Shown one piece after another: positions 34,304 to 47,537 of a stretch of DNA of 64,000 nt. The number at the start of each line of letters is the position of its first letter. Position 1 is the first letter of the stretch. Made by a program: the position numbers and the translations under genes. Location: NCBI GenBank assembly GCA_036873755.1, contig JAVTVY010025236.1:1-64000 (forward strand). Reading direction: 5' to 3'. Origin of the DNA: Hanleya hanleyi. Taxonomy: Eukaryota > Mollusca > Polyplacophora > Lepidopleurida > Hanleyidae. The notes under the pieces are model-generated. The model saw nothing but the letters and a program-made list of their open reading frames with translations, made no database searches and was not told the origin of the DNA.

Positions 34304-37190
34304 TAAGAGGAAGCATGGCTGAGCAGGAACGAACGAAGCCATGTAAATTTGCTAGCTAAAGGCAGGTCAGCTCAGTTTTCTCGAGTTATGGGTTATGGAT
34401 AATGCTTAGATGATTCGCTGTGCTCATTTGCAGCACCAACTATTGGTAGTGGTGTCGTGTCCCTCTGTGATTTACCCGAGATGCTGCCAACACTTCTAAG
34501 TCTGTGTTTCAGCATTCACTTCCCGCCAAAGTCTTCCCGTCGAACCAGTCAATGCGCGCGTTAGATATACCATCATTGCAAAGTCATGACTCGCCACTGG
34601 AGTCGGCTACGGACCAGTTTATTGGTCCTGCTATACATCAACCGGCCGTCATCCATGTACTTCCAAACCGTAACTCCACAACTTGTTATATCCTTTCCCA
34701 AGCTAGGCATGTGTTTTCGGTTGCACACTTCCAACATATGATGGACCCATATAATTATAAAAAATAAGACTGATATCTGTTAAATTCGAATTATAAAGTC
34801 TAAATATCATGCCATTTTATCTGATCGGCTGGTATTCATTTTGTTATGCATTTTTTTTTATCATATTACACGAATTTATCTATAAGATAGAGATCACAAT
34901 GGCAAATATGATTGTCCCAGGTATACCGGTATAAAGTTAGTAAGCGTTTCTGTTTGTTTGTTTGTTTGTTTGTTTGTTTGGGATATCTATGGCGTTGGGC
35001 AATATTATTGGAACCAAAATAAATTGGCTCACTGGGGGCCGGGAACATGATATCTACATTTACATACTACTTACATACTATTACATGTGCGAACCTATTT
35101 GTCACCATTAAAACGCAACATATTTTATTGAGATGCCATGGTGCTTTGTCAGAAAACCTGGGCGGTGATTTTTGAAATACAATCCAGACACCTCACGTTA
35201 GGATAAAATTTAAGGAAATCAGAACCATTAATTTATACCTGTTCATAGCCGCTCCATAGTGAAATATGTCCGACGAAAAGGCGGGCCTGTCATATTCAGT
35301 GGTCGGGCAGTGAAGGGTACATGTTGTACTCTTTAGGCTAGAGATTATGCTTTTGGTAACACCGTTACTAGGCCTACTCACGACTGATACACTGTGTGTC
35401 TTTTTCTTCCATCCAAACACTGTGTGACCAGTCACACAAGTTTTCTTTCTTTCTTACATTGAAAAAGGCGATTCTTCATACTAGGATACCCTTTTCAATA
35501 TGCGATTTCTCTTTTAGAAACGATTTCATTCCTCTATCAGAAACGATTTTTTTTTCTATTTAAAAAAATTTCTTCCTAACACAGTTTCTCATTAAAAAAT
35601 CGCATTTTGAAGTAGAGTATTTGTGCTACATTGTAACGATTTCTCAACAATGTTTTAATGTTGTTGACGATCGTTACAATAGTGCAAATATTGTTGACGA
35701 TCATTACAATGTTGCACGCAATATCCCATTTGTGAGAACGAAGATTCATACCAATGCAATTCCAGCAAAACAGGACTCTTACAAATGCCGTGGACATATT
35801 TTCTCACCTTCACCTCAATTCCCCATCCCTATTCTCTCCTGAATAGGGCTTAAATACTCCATGCATCAGATAAAATGCTGACATTTAAAAAACAATACGG
35901 TGACCCATCATTTATATTTAATATTTCGCAAGAATTATATAAATTATGTTTGATATTGTAAATTAAACAACATCTGACTTTGGAAAATAAGCCTAATGAG
36001 CTTTAAACATGAAGATTGGGACTTTTCCCCAATAATCCGTTTATTGTTTCATGATTTGTCTCATCTTAAGTTAACAAGTTATTACTGAAAGTTTAAGCAC
36101 ATTCTCACTTTTAAAAAGGAACTCCATTTATAGACTAAAATGACAAGTAGTATAAGAAAGATAAATCTTCGAGTATCGTGCGGAGGTGGAGACCCCCACA
36201 CTCCCCCCCCCCACCCCCCTTCCCAGCGACATCCGGTGCGGTGTTATTATCAGAATAATGCCGAATGAGGGTGACTCCGAAAATATCGACTAAAAGCATT
36301 TTGTAGATATTATATTTCGACATATTTTTTCATGTCGTCGGCAGGAAAGACGACAACCAGTTCATCAAAGATTTGGATGTAACTCTCAACAGTAGTATGG
36401 CGAGTTCTTCAGCAATACGCGCGAAGAAATGTGTCCATCTTCCGTGTAAGTTTTAATGAACAAAGGAGAAAATATGTTGTCTGGGTAGAACAATGAGTCT
36501 AGCGGGGTGGCAGTTGTAGAATTCTGTCACATTTCTGCGCCCAGAGTTATCTGCCCCTTATTTGATTCTGTGCCGTCGTCGTGACGTCACTGTTACGCCA
36601 TATCCGGGTCAAAGGTCACTGTCACTTCAGGGGTCAAAGGTCATTTCCGGTCACGTGACAACTCAGCAAGAGCTATCTGCCCCTTAATACGACTCAAGTC
36701 ACTTCAATGTTAATCCCAATGGGCAACCCACTCGTCGACATTTGCGGTATGGGGTGTGGCACCTTGTTTTCTCTGTCTCACGCTGTAGAACACAGCCCAT
36801 TGGGTGGCTTTCGCTGAAAAGATCTGACTGGGTATGCGTCGTGCATATGCAGCCCTGAGATGGACGTTTTGAGGTCTAGGTGGACCAATATTGGTTCGAC
36901 TGGTGAGGTATCAAAGTGAAGCATTCGTGGGAGACCATCCAACTGGAATAGTGTGGAGTGGAAGTAAGGCTATGGCGCAAATGCGCAGACAGGGACAGGG
37001 GCACTGAAATGAACGTTCGGAGGTGGAGGTAGACTTACATTCGTCCGAATGGGTCCTGTGAAGTATCAGTTTGAAACACTCGTAGAGGAGAGTCCGATTG
37101 GACTAGTATGTAGTGAAAGTTGGACTATGGCGTGCATGCGCAGATAGGGAATTGTGAGGAAAGGGCATTGGAATGGATGGTTTGCCGTCG
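34304..37190. repeat. Segmental duplicate, copy 2 (unoccupied at both insertion sites)
   Basis: It is co-linear with 1461-1516, 3344-4070 and 8578-10740. The 1.8 kb inverted-repeat element and the 4.5 kb AAGGTCA block are both absent. It includes the (GTTT)n tract (34948-34979) and a C-rich run near 36205. No supported gene. Confidence 0.75.
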
Positions 37191-37400
37191 AGATGGGCCA
37201 TTAGTGGGTGTACTGGGTCGAGAAGAGTATGTGAAGCGCTCTTCGCGGTCGGTCAAGTCATGGGTGGGTGCACGTAAAACTTTCCCCGAAAAAGATCCCG
37301 AAACACGGACTCTACCCCCTAAAATATGGAAATCACCTATCAACCATGTCTAGATGGACTAATATTGATTCCCAACGGATCGTGGCCTGTCGAGATGTGC
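37190..37400. repeat. Terminal-repeat family of the virus-like elements
   Basis: The blocks CATGGGTGGGTGCACGTAAA, CCCCGAAA and CACGGACTCTACCCCC match 53925-54000. From 37400 to 38150 there is AT-rich DNA with a short CAACTCCAAGATTTT-type tandem motif at 37935-37990. No gene. Confidence 0.5.
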
Positions 37401-38189
37401 AGGGTGGGATAGTGGGTGTAAAAGTATTATACTGTAATTTTCAGTTAAATGTAACATAAAACAGGGTCAACGGACGTTTGAAACTGGGCTTTTGTCTGTT
37501 TTTCGTTTCTCATATACATGTACGTGTACACTTTAGAATGATTTCTTTTTGTTTGTTTTTCTATGTAAAATATAGATGATAGTACTGATAATACTGGTGT
37601 CGTCCTTCCGTTGATCCATAAACTTACAAATATGAATACCTAGATGATCTGACCTCTTCTGCATTGCTATAAACCATGTACTTGGTTGTAAACTGTGTAA
37701 CGCAAATGTGTAAAAATGCATTTATCACTGGCAGCAGGAGTCTTCCCAACCTTGGTTGTTGGATCTGGCAATTTACGAACTGGTTGCCAGTATTCTGTCG
37801 ATGCTGATCAAGAGAAACAATCGTTTTGAGGAATATGTAATTCACATACTTTCAAGGTCAAATTTCAAGATTTTAAATATGGCATCTACATTATACGTGT
37901 ACCTGATTCCAAGCAAGATAATGAATTTCCAAGATCTTCAACTCCAAGATTTTCAACTCTAAGATATTCAACTCCCAAGATTTCACAGCTCAAGAAAAAT
38001 ATGAATTTGAGAACAACTAGATTTAACTGATATCCTAAGGGATAACTGAGATACCCCCCGCCCTGCAAGACACAAGTCTGCCGTTCTGAGTAATATGTCA
38101 ATATAGTATAAAAACAATAATATACTGGTCATTGCAAGTCTCGGTAATTTTGAAAAAAAATAATATTTCATGTCACAAATAGGAGATGC

Positions 38190-39275
38190 AAATCTTCAAA
38201 CATGTCTACAAAGTTTCAGAACCTTCTGATAAAAATAGTAGGAGTAGTTGATTACACTAGAAATTTATCTACATGGGAATAGATCCTGAAAATGGCAAAG
38301 TCCTATAAAGTTCAAAACGTCATAAATATGTCAAAAATTATAATTTTGCCTTGTAAATAGGACATGCACATCTTCAAATCATAGGTAACACATATATAAA
38401 GTTTCATTAAAATAGAAGCAAAATCTTAGGAGGAGTAGTCCGGACAAAATAGTCTCTATATGGGAATAGATCCTGAAAATGGCAAAGTCCTATAAAGTTC
38501 AAAACGTCATAAATATGTCAAAAATTAAAATTTTGCCTTGAAAATACGGCGTGCACATCTTCAAACCATAGGTAACACATATATAAAGTTTCATTAAAAT
38601 AGAAGCAAAATCTTAGGAGTAGTCTGGACAAAATAGTCTCTACATGGAAATAAATCCTGAAAATGGCAAAGTCCTATAAAGTTCAAAACGTCATAAATAT
38701 GTCAAAAAATAAAATGTCGCCTTGAAAATAGGACATGCACATCTTCAAACTATAGGTAACACATATGTAAAGTTTCATTAAAATAGAAGCAAAATCTTAG
38801 GAGGAGTAGTCTGGACAAAATAGTCTCTACATGGAAATAAATCCTGAAAATAGCAAAGTCCTGTAAAGTTCAAAACGTCATAAATATGTCAAAAATTAAA
38901 ATGTCGCCTTGAAAATAAGACATGCACATCTTCAAACTTTAGGTAACACATATGTAAAGTTTCATTAAAATAGAAGCAAAATTCTAGGAGGAGTAGTCTG
39001 GACAAAATAGTCTCTACATGGAAATAGATCCTGAAAATGGCAAAGTTCTCTTAAGTTCAAAACGTCATTAATATGTCAACAATTAAAATTTCGCCTTGAA
39101 AATAGGACATACACATCTTCGAACCATAGGTAACACATATTTAAAGTTTCATTAAAATAGAATTAAAATCCTAGGAGGAGTAGTCTGGACAAAATTGTGT
39201 CTACAGACAAACGGACAGACGGACAAGCCGATTCCAGTATACCCCCCCTAACTTCGTTGCGGGGGGTATAAAATT
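38190..39275. mobile_element. 184-bp tandem array ending in a hairpin
   Basis: The marker CAAAGTCCTATAAAGTTCAA recurs at about 38300, 38483, 38667, 38850 and 39033 (about 184 bp). The array ends with an ACGGACAGACGGACAAGCC segment and a TATACCCCCCC/GGGGGGTATA hairpin (39238-39270), then AAA. It shows the same plan as the pearl-type elements. From 39275 to 40390 I see no gene. Confidence 0.7.
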
Positions 39276-40390
39276 CTCAATTTAAATAGAGAGAACAGGA
39301 CAAAATTGTGTAAGTCTACGTGCAGCTCCAAATAATTTATTTAAACAGCGCATGCACCCTCGACCCGGAAGAAATGATCAGTTGATAGCTAGGAATCTAG
39401 GAAAAAAGGATCTGTTTAATATTCTTCTCGAAGTAAATCACAATAGCTCAGTCATCAGCAATAGAATAAATTATAAAACATACCAGAAATTCTCACAGAA
39501 AGAGTCATAGAGAATACCCGATAAATTACAACAACTCGAGTTGCTACATGTATAGTTAACTGTGGAAAAGTTGATTATGTCACGCCTAGACTGTATTTTT
39601 ATAGACTTCATATAATAATTTCATAATTTGTGGTAAGTGTATGCCTTTAAAGAATGCCGATTAACGTATCTAAATTTCAGTAGTCCGTTTGCTGTTCTCC
39701 CAACGTAATATACTTGGAAAATAGGGTGGCATCCCGATGAAATTTATACCTTGTTTCCAAGTCACACATTGAAATCAAGAACTTGCTAGCTTGCTAGCTG
39801 GCTGCTAGCTGGCTGTTTGGACGAGTGTTGGGGGAGTTTGGGAATGAGATACGATCCACCAACGGAGAAAAATAAACACATACAATACATAATCCCACTT
39901 GAACTTGTCCTAAAGATATTGGTATTACAATACTATCACTATTTCCCACTTGAAGTATCACGATCTCTAGAGTTCAGAAAATCAGCGTGGAGAAGATCAG
40001 ATGTCGACTGTTGATAATGATGATCAATAAATAGATTTCGTTATGCACGACCGAATCACCGAAGCAGTGTGCAGAGGTCATGGAGAGGTCACGCAAATGT
40101 AGTGCACACGTCGAAATCGACAGACTGCTGGCATAGTATGGGTCGACTTCGTCAACTCGACAAAACGAATAATTTTACACCCCACTCCAGTGGTTGAAAT
40201 GATTTATAAGCTTACATTGTATATCCATTGCTCAACGCGAGGTTAAGGCCAATTCTCTCTTCCTTCTCAGGTCACTCAAGCTATGTAAACACATACAAAC
40301 AGGCGGAAGATATAACATATTTATTGATATAAACATAACTATTATTGTGTGCAGTTCAACAAGTGACCATTGCATGCAAGCCACCAGCAT

Positions 40391-40396
40391 TTTATT
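40391..40396 (-). promoter_or_regulatory. Polyadenylation signal of the zinc-finger gene
   Basis: AATAAA on the minus strand, about 45 bp past the stop. A second AATAAA lies at 40319-40324. Confidence 0.5.
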
Positions 40397-40440
40397 CAGA
40401 GGCAGAGGCGTGAATTGTTTCACAGAATATTTCACACATC

Positions 40441-42462
40441 TTACAAAATATCATTTGCGAGTTGGTCAGTCAAACTGGCAACATTCCAGTTCATATCAGT
40501 AGTCGAAGTATTATCTAGATAAATACCAGATATGCGGGAGTCTTTCTCATTCTGATGGCTCTTTCTTTCATGATGCTCCCGTTTTACCTCGTGTTGCCTT
40601 TTCAAGTGTCTCAAACGGGATGACCGCGTTCTGAATGCCTGGCCACAATGTGAGCATTTGAATGGTTTCTCCCCGGTGTGTTTCCGCATATGATCTTCGT
40701 AACAAAATTTCTGGCTAAACTGCTCTCCGCACTCTGAGCATGAGTATGGCTTTTCAAAACTGTGTGTGATATAATGGTTTTTCAAGGAGCTGTGTCCCTT
40801 GAGTATTTTACCACAAACTTTACAGGCCTTCCATTGTTCTTCATGTTCTGTTCTCACATGCCTTCTCAATGTATTGGCACGTTTGAAAAGCTTTCCACAA
40901 ATTGAACAAATCACGGATCTATCTTCGTGAACAGCCATGTGAGCGCTGACACCACTTAGCTGTGAAAATGCCTTCCCACATACAGTACACATGTGACATT
41001 TGTCCTCCCCAGATGCATCGCCATGTATTTTCACGTGTGTAGCAAGTCTATGCCTATTAAGGAACTGTTTGCCACAAACAGCGCACAGATATGGCTTTTC
41101 GCCCGTGTGAATAAAACAGTGTTTTTTCAAATTCGAAGACGAACTGAACCGCTTCCCGCAAACTGGGCATATGAATGGTTTGTCTCCTGTATGAGTGACG
41201 ATGTGTTTGTTCAATGTGTCAACCCTGGAAAAATGCTTGTCACATACTGTACACACATGAACGTTCTGTTCGCTTTTCTCGCGTGAATGAATTATACTGT
41301 GAACTTGCAGCTCAAAGGCACTGACAAACTGCTTGCAACACACAGGACACATACATATTTTCTCTCCCGTATGGATCGTACTGTGGAATTTCAGTTTTGA
41401 AGCACTCTCCAACTGCTTGCCACACACTGTACACGGGTGTGGTTTCTCTTCAGTAAGCTTGTCTGACTCTCGGGATGGATGGGTGTCATCGCGATGTGTT
41501 CTGGAGTGCATGTTTAGCTTGGCTTTGCAACTATAGACATGACTGCACACTGAACATACATATGAAGAAGCTCTAGTTGCCTTGGGATGTTGTTGTGCAC
41601 GGCAATTACCAGACCTGGACAATTTACATTTTTTATCAACCCGGCGAGTATCATCAAGCACATGTAGGACATTGTCATTAACAGCAACAATGGTATGTTC
41701 ATTATCAAGATGATCAGCATCATTGTCATTTTCATCATCTACAACCTTGTCATTATCATTATCAGCAATATTGGCAATATCAAAATCAACACCAACATTT
41801 TCATTATCAGCACCACTGTCATTATCATTACCAGCATAAGTGACAATAACATTATCACCAACATTTTCATTATCAGCACCACTGCCTCTGTCATTAGAAG
41901 TGCCACTGCTGTTATCATTATCAGCACGACTGACAGTATCATTATCAGCAACACCGACATTTTCATTATCAGTACCATTGTCATTATCGTTCTCAGTACC
42001 ACTGTCATTATCATTATGAGAACCACTGTCGCCACTTGTATTATTGCTACTGTCCTTTCTGCTGTTAAAATCAGATGTATATGCTTGTCGCCAGTAATCA
42101 TGCTCTTTGGCAATAATGCCAGGTCCTGCTGGTTGGTTCCCCCAGTACTCGAATAATGCAATCGAATTACTATCTTTAGAAACATTATCTGTTATGTCAT
42201 ACAGGTACTCGTCACTGTACAGATGTGTCTTCATGTGTACATGAAGCGCGGCCTTGGCATCAAAACATTTTGTGCATTTTAAGCAGATGCAAGAAAACGA
42301 TAGCACATTAACTAGTTTTACAACTTGAATTTCTGGACCCTCTACTGTGACGACACAAGTCCGTAACTCCATTGCAAACATCCCAGTTTGAAATAAATCG
42401 ATATCCGGACCCTGTATTTCTGAAGTCGATTCCATCCTGACAAGGACCGTATTTGGGATTTC
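40441..42462 (-). CDS. C2H2 zinc-finger protein with 12 fingers (last coding exon)
   Basis: The frame is 679 codons when read from 42480. One isolated finger sits at residues 64-86 (CICLKCTKCF...HVHMKTH). A low-complexity Asp/Asn-rich stretch follows (about residues 145-275, repeats such as DNDSGADNENVG). Then come eleven closely spaced fingers to about residue 645, some with TGEKP-type linkers (HTGEKPFKC, HTGEKPYLC). This is the form of a sequence-specific nuclear DNA-binding regulator. CTTCTTCAG directly before 42462 looks like a splice acceptor, so the first residues (MIILLQ) are probably intronic. Translation would start in an upstream exon or at the ATG at 42435. Intact with one coding exon visible; orthology not assigned. 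Confidence 0.85.
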   Translation of the reverse strand, partial: EIPNTVLVRMESTSEIQGPDIDLFQTGMFAMELRTCVVTVEGPEIQVVKLVNVLSFSCICLKCTKCFDAKAALHVHMKTHLYSDEYLYDITDNVSKDSNSIALFEYWGNQPAGPGIIAKEHDYWRQAYTSDFNSRKDSSNNTSGDSGSHNDNDSGTENDNDNGTDNENVGVADNDTVSRADNDNSSGTSNDRGSGADNENVGDNVIVTYAGNDNDSGADNENVGVDFDIANIADNDNDKVVDDENDNDADHLDNEHTIVAVNDNVLHVLDDTRRVDKKCKLSRSGNCRAQQHPKATRASSYVCSVCSHVYSCKAKLNMHSRTHRDDTHPSRESDKLTEEKPHPCTVCGKQLESASKLKFHSTIHTGEKICMCPVCCKQFVSAFELQVHSIIHSREKSEQNVHVCTVCDKHFSRVDTLNKHIVTHTGDKPFICPVCGKRFSSSSNLKKHCFIHTGEKPYLCAVCGKQFLNRHRLATHVKIHGDASGEDKCHMCTVCGKAFSQLSGVSAHMAVHEDRSVICSICGKLFKRANTLRRHVRTEHEEQWKACKVCGKILKGHSSLKNHYITHSFEKPYSCSECGEQFSQKFCYEDHMRKHTGEKPFKCSHCGQAFRTRSSRLRHLKRQHEVKREHHERKSHQNEKDSRISGIYLDNTSTTDMNWNVASLTDQLANDIL

Positions 42463-42989
42463 CTGAAGAAGAATAATCATGTCATATGTTTATAAGTTTA
42501 TATTCTGAACAATAGTGATTTCAGATGAATAATTGTTCAATTAAGATATTAATTTGCATTAAATATTTGGATATTGAATATCACTTTAGCAAAGTTACAT
42601 AGCTGCAGTCAAAGCTGCTTTCGTGGTTGATATGACACTCCATTTAAAAACCAAATTGTGATTTTCCAAGGTGCAGATACGTAGGCCTAGCCCATGTTGT
42701 GACTGGTCCGACCAAAGGATCCCTTGCATTAGTATATAACTCGTCCCCTCCCCCCCCCTCCCACACCCCACATGCGTATTACTTGAAACTCCACTACATT
42801 TTCCTTTAACCACAAAACTGGCTCAAACTTATATGAACGGTTAGGCAACATACTATTGTCATCCTGCGAAAACTTGGTTGAATGACTTACATATGCTTTT
42901 AAAGTGTACAAACGTGAGTTCATAATGCATCAGGATAACTGTGTGTGAAGTGTCAGCTCACTGTGAATAAGCTACATCGTAATCCCAGA

Positions 42990-43610
42990 AGGGTAAACTC
43001 CCCCCCAGATTCAATTTCCCAAGCCCCTTGAAAATTCCCCCCCACCTTTCAGATTTCTCTGTGTTAGGTAAAAAGCCCAGAAATATATAAAAAAATACAA
43101 ACATGGTTTATTTCAGTCATGCAATATTATCTTGGTAATGTCATGTTACAGAAAATACATCTAGCGTGTCTAGAGCACTACAATCAGTAAGCTGATAAAC
43201 ATGCACATATTCATTTACCTAAACCTAATACAGTGACCAATAGACTGAAGTGTCTCGGCAATTGTCTTTACCCGGTACACCATCTCTCCGGTCAACACAA
43301 ATCTTATTCCTCTGTCATCTTACACCAATTTTCCATTTAGTTTGAAAAAGACAAAATATATATAAAATAAAAATATAATTTTATTAATACAACAGTTTTA
43401 TTATACAACAGTTAACTAAACATACACATGTGAAAACGTGTTGTAAATGTGCACCTAATAAATGTACTTACTGTAACATGACATTATCAAGATAATATTG
43501 CAGGACTGAAATTAACCATGTTTATATTGTTTATATATTTTGTTCTGTGTTTGTTACCTAACGCTGAGAAATCTGAAAGGTAGGGGGACTTTTTTCCAAG
43601 AGGGGGAATC
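42990..43610. repeat. Inverted repeat with G/C-rich ends
   Basis: Arms at about 42990-43152 and 43468-43610 pair (CACCTTTCAGATTTCTC with its complement; GACATTATCAAGATAATATT with its complement). The outer ends are runs of C on the left and G on the right, extended to 43680 by (G)5-12 tracts that could form G-quadruplexes. No coding. Confidence 0.6.
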
Positions 43611-43738
43611 CTGAGGCGGGGGGGAGGATTTACCAGGTTGGGGGAGGCCGGGGATTTACCGGGGGGGGGGGTGTTACCAGGTGAGACTATTTCCCTGGGG
43701 AACTTTTCCGGGCGGGGGACACTTCCTACACTCATCCC

Positions 43739-44190
43739 ATGAAGTACCGCATATTACCGCATTCATGCCAGGCGCGAGACTGAAGGGCAGGTTCACGCAC
43801 ATGCGTTTTCTTTTCACGAGAGCCAGCAACGCCGCCATCTCGGTAAGGTTTATTGCGCTAAAATTTTTAACAAAATTTACCGTGCAAATTTCTTGAACTG
43901 TTGAAACAGCGTGATGGATAAGAATGTCCTGGTGATTAGTGTCCCTTTTCATATCTATTTCTATTGCAGCCAAGACGGACACTTGTCTCCAATGTGAAGA
44001 AAAATGTCCTACCAGGGTTAGAAGATAGAAGCCGGACACTCATGTATAGCCACGGGACATCCTTAGCCTCCACACCGGCACTCAGAAAACTACCCTGGCT
44101 TTGCTGGCTCACTCGTTTAAAAACGCATGTGCGTGAACCTGCCCTTCAGTCTCGCATCAGGCATGAATATGCGGTAATATGCGGTACGTC
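43739..44190. repeat. Inverted repeat, about 90-bp arms
   Basis: The left arm 43743-43830 (TGAAGGGCAGGTTCACGCAC, ATGCG) pairs with 44100-44190 (GTGCGTGAACCTGCCCTTCA). The 179-codon frame at 43964-44503 runs through the right arm and shows no domain, so I do not call it a gene. From 44190 to 44800 nothing further is recognised. Confidence 0.6.
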
Positions 44191-45320
44191 TGGGATTACG
44201 ATGTGGCTAAAACTTTCAAATCTGACACTTTTCCGTGGAAGACAGCAATTTTGCTTTGCAAAAGCGCACCGTTATCAATCATTATTATTCCCAGTGCATC
44301 TATCCGCTTCCAGAGTGGTGACCAGATCAACAAATATTACACTTTCTTACCCCAAAATTTACTTTCAGTTGTTTTACAGGTTTATCGTGTGTATCTTTAA
44401 CAAATCCTTCAACCAGACCGTTAAAAATGACACCAGGAAACAAATCATTGAGCAAACACACCCAACATACGCGCTGCAACAAAAACGATTCGAAGGGTTA
44501 TAGGTGAATTCCGCAATACGTTACGAGTCGGAAATTGGACTCACAGCAGAACATTAAAGTTGTGCCTAAAAGTCAAGCAAGTCCAATACAGCTGATTCTG
44601 ACGGACAAATCTGAACAAATCTTCTTCAACCAAGTCGATACATCACGAAGATCTATGTCCCCTTGGTACATCTGAAATGGATGATGAGGTTGGAACGGCA
44701 CATCTCATCGATGAGGGAAATGTGTAGTTGGCGGTAGTTGGTGCGTGATATATATATACTCCGTGGCTTTTTAGTTTATAATATTGGGGTCAGTTTAAGC
44801 CTATTAGAATGATCCTCCCCAAGCCGAGGATCATGGATAATTCGAAATGGCCACCATGCTGGGTAACACAAGAAAAGTGTCATTTTCATCGAATTTCTTC
44901 AAAATTCTTAACTTTTTTTGGCATGGAAAAGTGGATAAAATAAACTTCATTTCATATCAGATTATTATTTAGTAATTTATCAGCTATTTTTGCGACGAAA
45001 TCACATAAATGAAAAATTCGAAAAATCGTCCAAATTTTATTTTTAATTTTTTTAAAGGAAAGGTTCGGGTATGGTAAAGCTATATTTCGACTGAAAGAGC
45101 TAGTCAAATGGTATTCAACTGTATTTTTTATTTTTATTTTTGGAATTTATTTTACCACAGAAATAGTTAACCATATGTTGTGATACCGTCAAATTTACCA
45201 AACTCCAGGAAAGCGCCATTGTATTGTCACGTGACTTATTTTAGCCAATAGGAGTAAAAGTACGTAAAACAGTGTGACGTAAGCGGAAGGCAGAACATAT
45301 AGTCCATGGGCCAGTCCAGA

Positions 45321-46444
45321 TATCGGTACCACCTGGGGTGGTAAATTCTCATTATGTTTTTTTGGAAGCCCTATATCCATAGATGCAAAAAAAAAAACTT
45401 TGAAAGCAAGCCGGGACTCACAGCTTAATGGTAGTAATCACCTCTTAACGATGGACACCCGAGTCCAATCTGAGGGACCAGATTTGGGGGGTAGGGGACA
45501 TATAAAATTAAATAACTTTGCAAGTAATGGTGATATAGTGACATTTGACCCCTCGAAATGTTGGTAATCTGATCCTCTATATGGTGGTATCTGCTATATG
45601 CTAATTTGTCAATTATGTAGGTCACCAGAGGTCAAAAGGTCACGAAATCTGAGCCCTGACTAAAACGTCACCACCTGTAAGAAAACTCGATGCAGAAACC
45701 ATACCAATGGGATTTTCTCAACGTAAATGGGTTCAAATGGAAGCCAAGAAGTACCCAAGTCTATAATAAGTCGAAACAAGTGGAGTTTATTATAATTTAG
45801 ACTGTGGCACAGAACTGTTTTTGACGTATTTTCAAAAATGGTCTTTTTATTGCGCTAAAAACAGGCAAAATTGTATGAAGTAGGACAGCTTGAAATTAGT
45901 TGCATATTTTGTGAAATAACTACTCCGAATGCTAATGGCCATGTCTTAAGTCTATTCAGTGATTAGTTTAGCTAAATTTCGAGGTAATTAGGTCACCAGA
46001 GGTCAAGGTCAAAGGTTGCCAATTATTAATTTTCTACATTTTTACTGGGGACTTTCATATTACCGGTACAATGTATTTACATTGCAACAAGTTTCAAGTA
46101 TAGAGCATCAGAGCCATCGCTGGTGCACCCTGTACCCTATAGCCGGTAGGGCATAGGGTGCACCAGGATGCGAGTGCACCAGGTGTGGGTGTCCGCAGGG
46201 GTCAATCGTCCAAATCCCCTTTATCGCTCGTTAAGGAGCTGAGAGGGGCGTTAAGGTATAAATATAGGGCTTTAAGGCGTTGAGACGGGTGTTAAGGCGT
46301 AACGACGGGCGTTGACGACGTCACTGCATTTCGATGTATTGGTGGCAATTCCATAAAAATCAGACCTTCTGGGGCTGAGCTAGTTCACCAGGACGTTGAA
46401 GCGTTAAGCAAAGCGTTGATGGGAGTTACTGTCTATAAAAGCAA
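45321..46444. repeat. Terminal unit A of the ACGCC element (extra direct copy)
   Basis: It matches 46455-47540 (unit B, same orientation) and the reverse of 49860-50930 (unit C). It starts ACCTGGGGTGGTAAATTCTC. Inside are AGGTCA clusters (AGGTCACCAGAGGTCAAAAG), a long hairpin TGGTGCACCC...GGGTGCACCA (46121-46164) and the GTTAAGGCGTTGAGACGG array at about 46230-46325. It ends with a TATAAAAG box at 46436 that has no gene after it. Confidence 0.7.
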
Positions 46445-47537
46445 GTGTATTCCCAAATGCCCTGGGGTGGCAAATTCTCGTTATGTTTTTTTGGAAGTCC
46501 TATATCCATAGATGCAAAAAGAACTTTGAAAGCAATCCGAGACTCACAGGTTAAAGGTAGTAATTACCTCTTAAATATGGACACCGGAGTCCAATCTGAG
46601 AGACCAGATTTTGGGGGTAGGGTAAATATAAAGTTGAATAACTTTGCAAGTGATGATGATATAATGACATTTGGCCACTCGAAATTTTGGTAATCTGATC
46701 CTCTATATGCTGGTATCTATTATATGCTAATATGCCAATTATGTAGGTCAACAGAGGTCAAAAGGTCACGAAATCTGACCCATGTCTAAAACGTGACCAC
46801 CTGTAGGAAAACTCGCTGCAGATACCATACCAATGGGACTTTCTTAACCTAAATGGGTTCAAATGGAAACCGAGAAGTACCCAAGTCTATAATGAGTCTA
46901 AACAAGTGGAGTTTATTATCATTGAGAATGTGGCACAGAACTGTTTTTGACGCATTTTCACAAATGGTATTTTTATTGCGCTAAAAACAGGCAAAATTGT
47001 ATGAAGTTGGACAGCCTGAAATTAGTTGCATATTTTGACAAATAACTACTGCAAATGCTAATGGTCATGTCTTAGGTCTATTCAGGGATTAGTTAAGCTA
47101 CATTTCGAGGTAATTAGGTCACCAGAGGTCAAGTTCAAAGATTGTGAATAATTAATTTTCTACATTTTTACTTGGGACTTTCATATTACAATGTATTTAC
47201 ATTACAGCCAGTTTCAAGTATAGAGCATCAGAGACATCGTGCCCGTAGGGCATAGGGTACACCAGGATGCGAGTGCACCAGGTATGGGTGTCCACAGGGG
47301 TCAAAGGTCAATCGTCCTTAAAAACCCCCTTTATCGCTCGTTAAGGCGCTGAGACGTGCGTTAAGGTGTAAAGATAGGGCGTTAAGGCGTTGAGACGGGC
47401 GTTAAGGCGTAACGACGGGCGTTGACGGCGTCACTGCATTTCGATGTATTGGTGGCAATTCCATGAAAATCAGAACTTCTGAGCTAGTTCACCAGGGCGT
47501 TGAAGCGTTAAGCTAAGCGCTGATGGGCGTTACTGTC

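Noticed and set aside
38190..39200. CRISPR-like spaced repeats
   Set aside because: The whole 184-bp unit is repeated, with no unique spacers, and the setting is eukaryotic. The 51-bp array at 30.8 kb is rejected for the same reason.
41695..42185. Open frames of about 150 codons, rich in Ile/Thr (+) or Met/Leu (-), across the zinc-finger gene
   Set aside because: Alternative-frame readings of the Asp/Asn-rich low-complexity stretch of the zinc-finger gene.
43964..44503. 179-codon frame
   Set aside because: It crosses an inverted-repeat arm, has no domain and no splice or promoter context. Probably chance.
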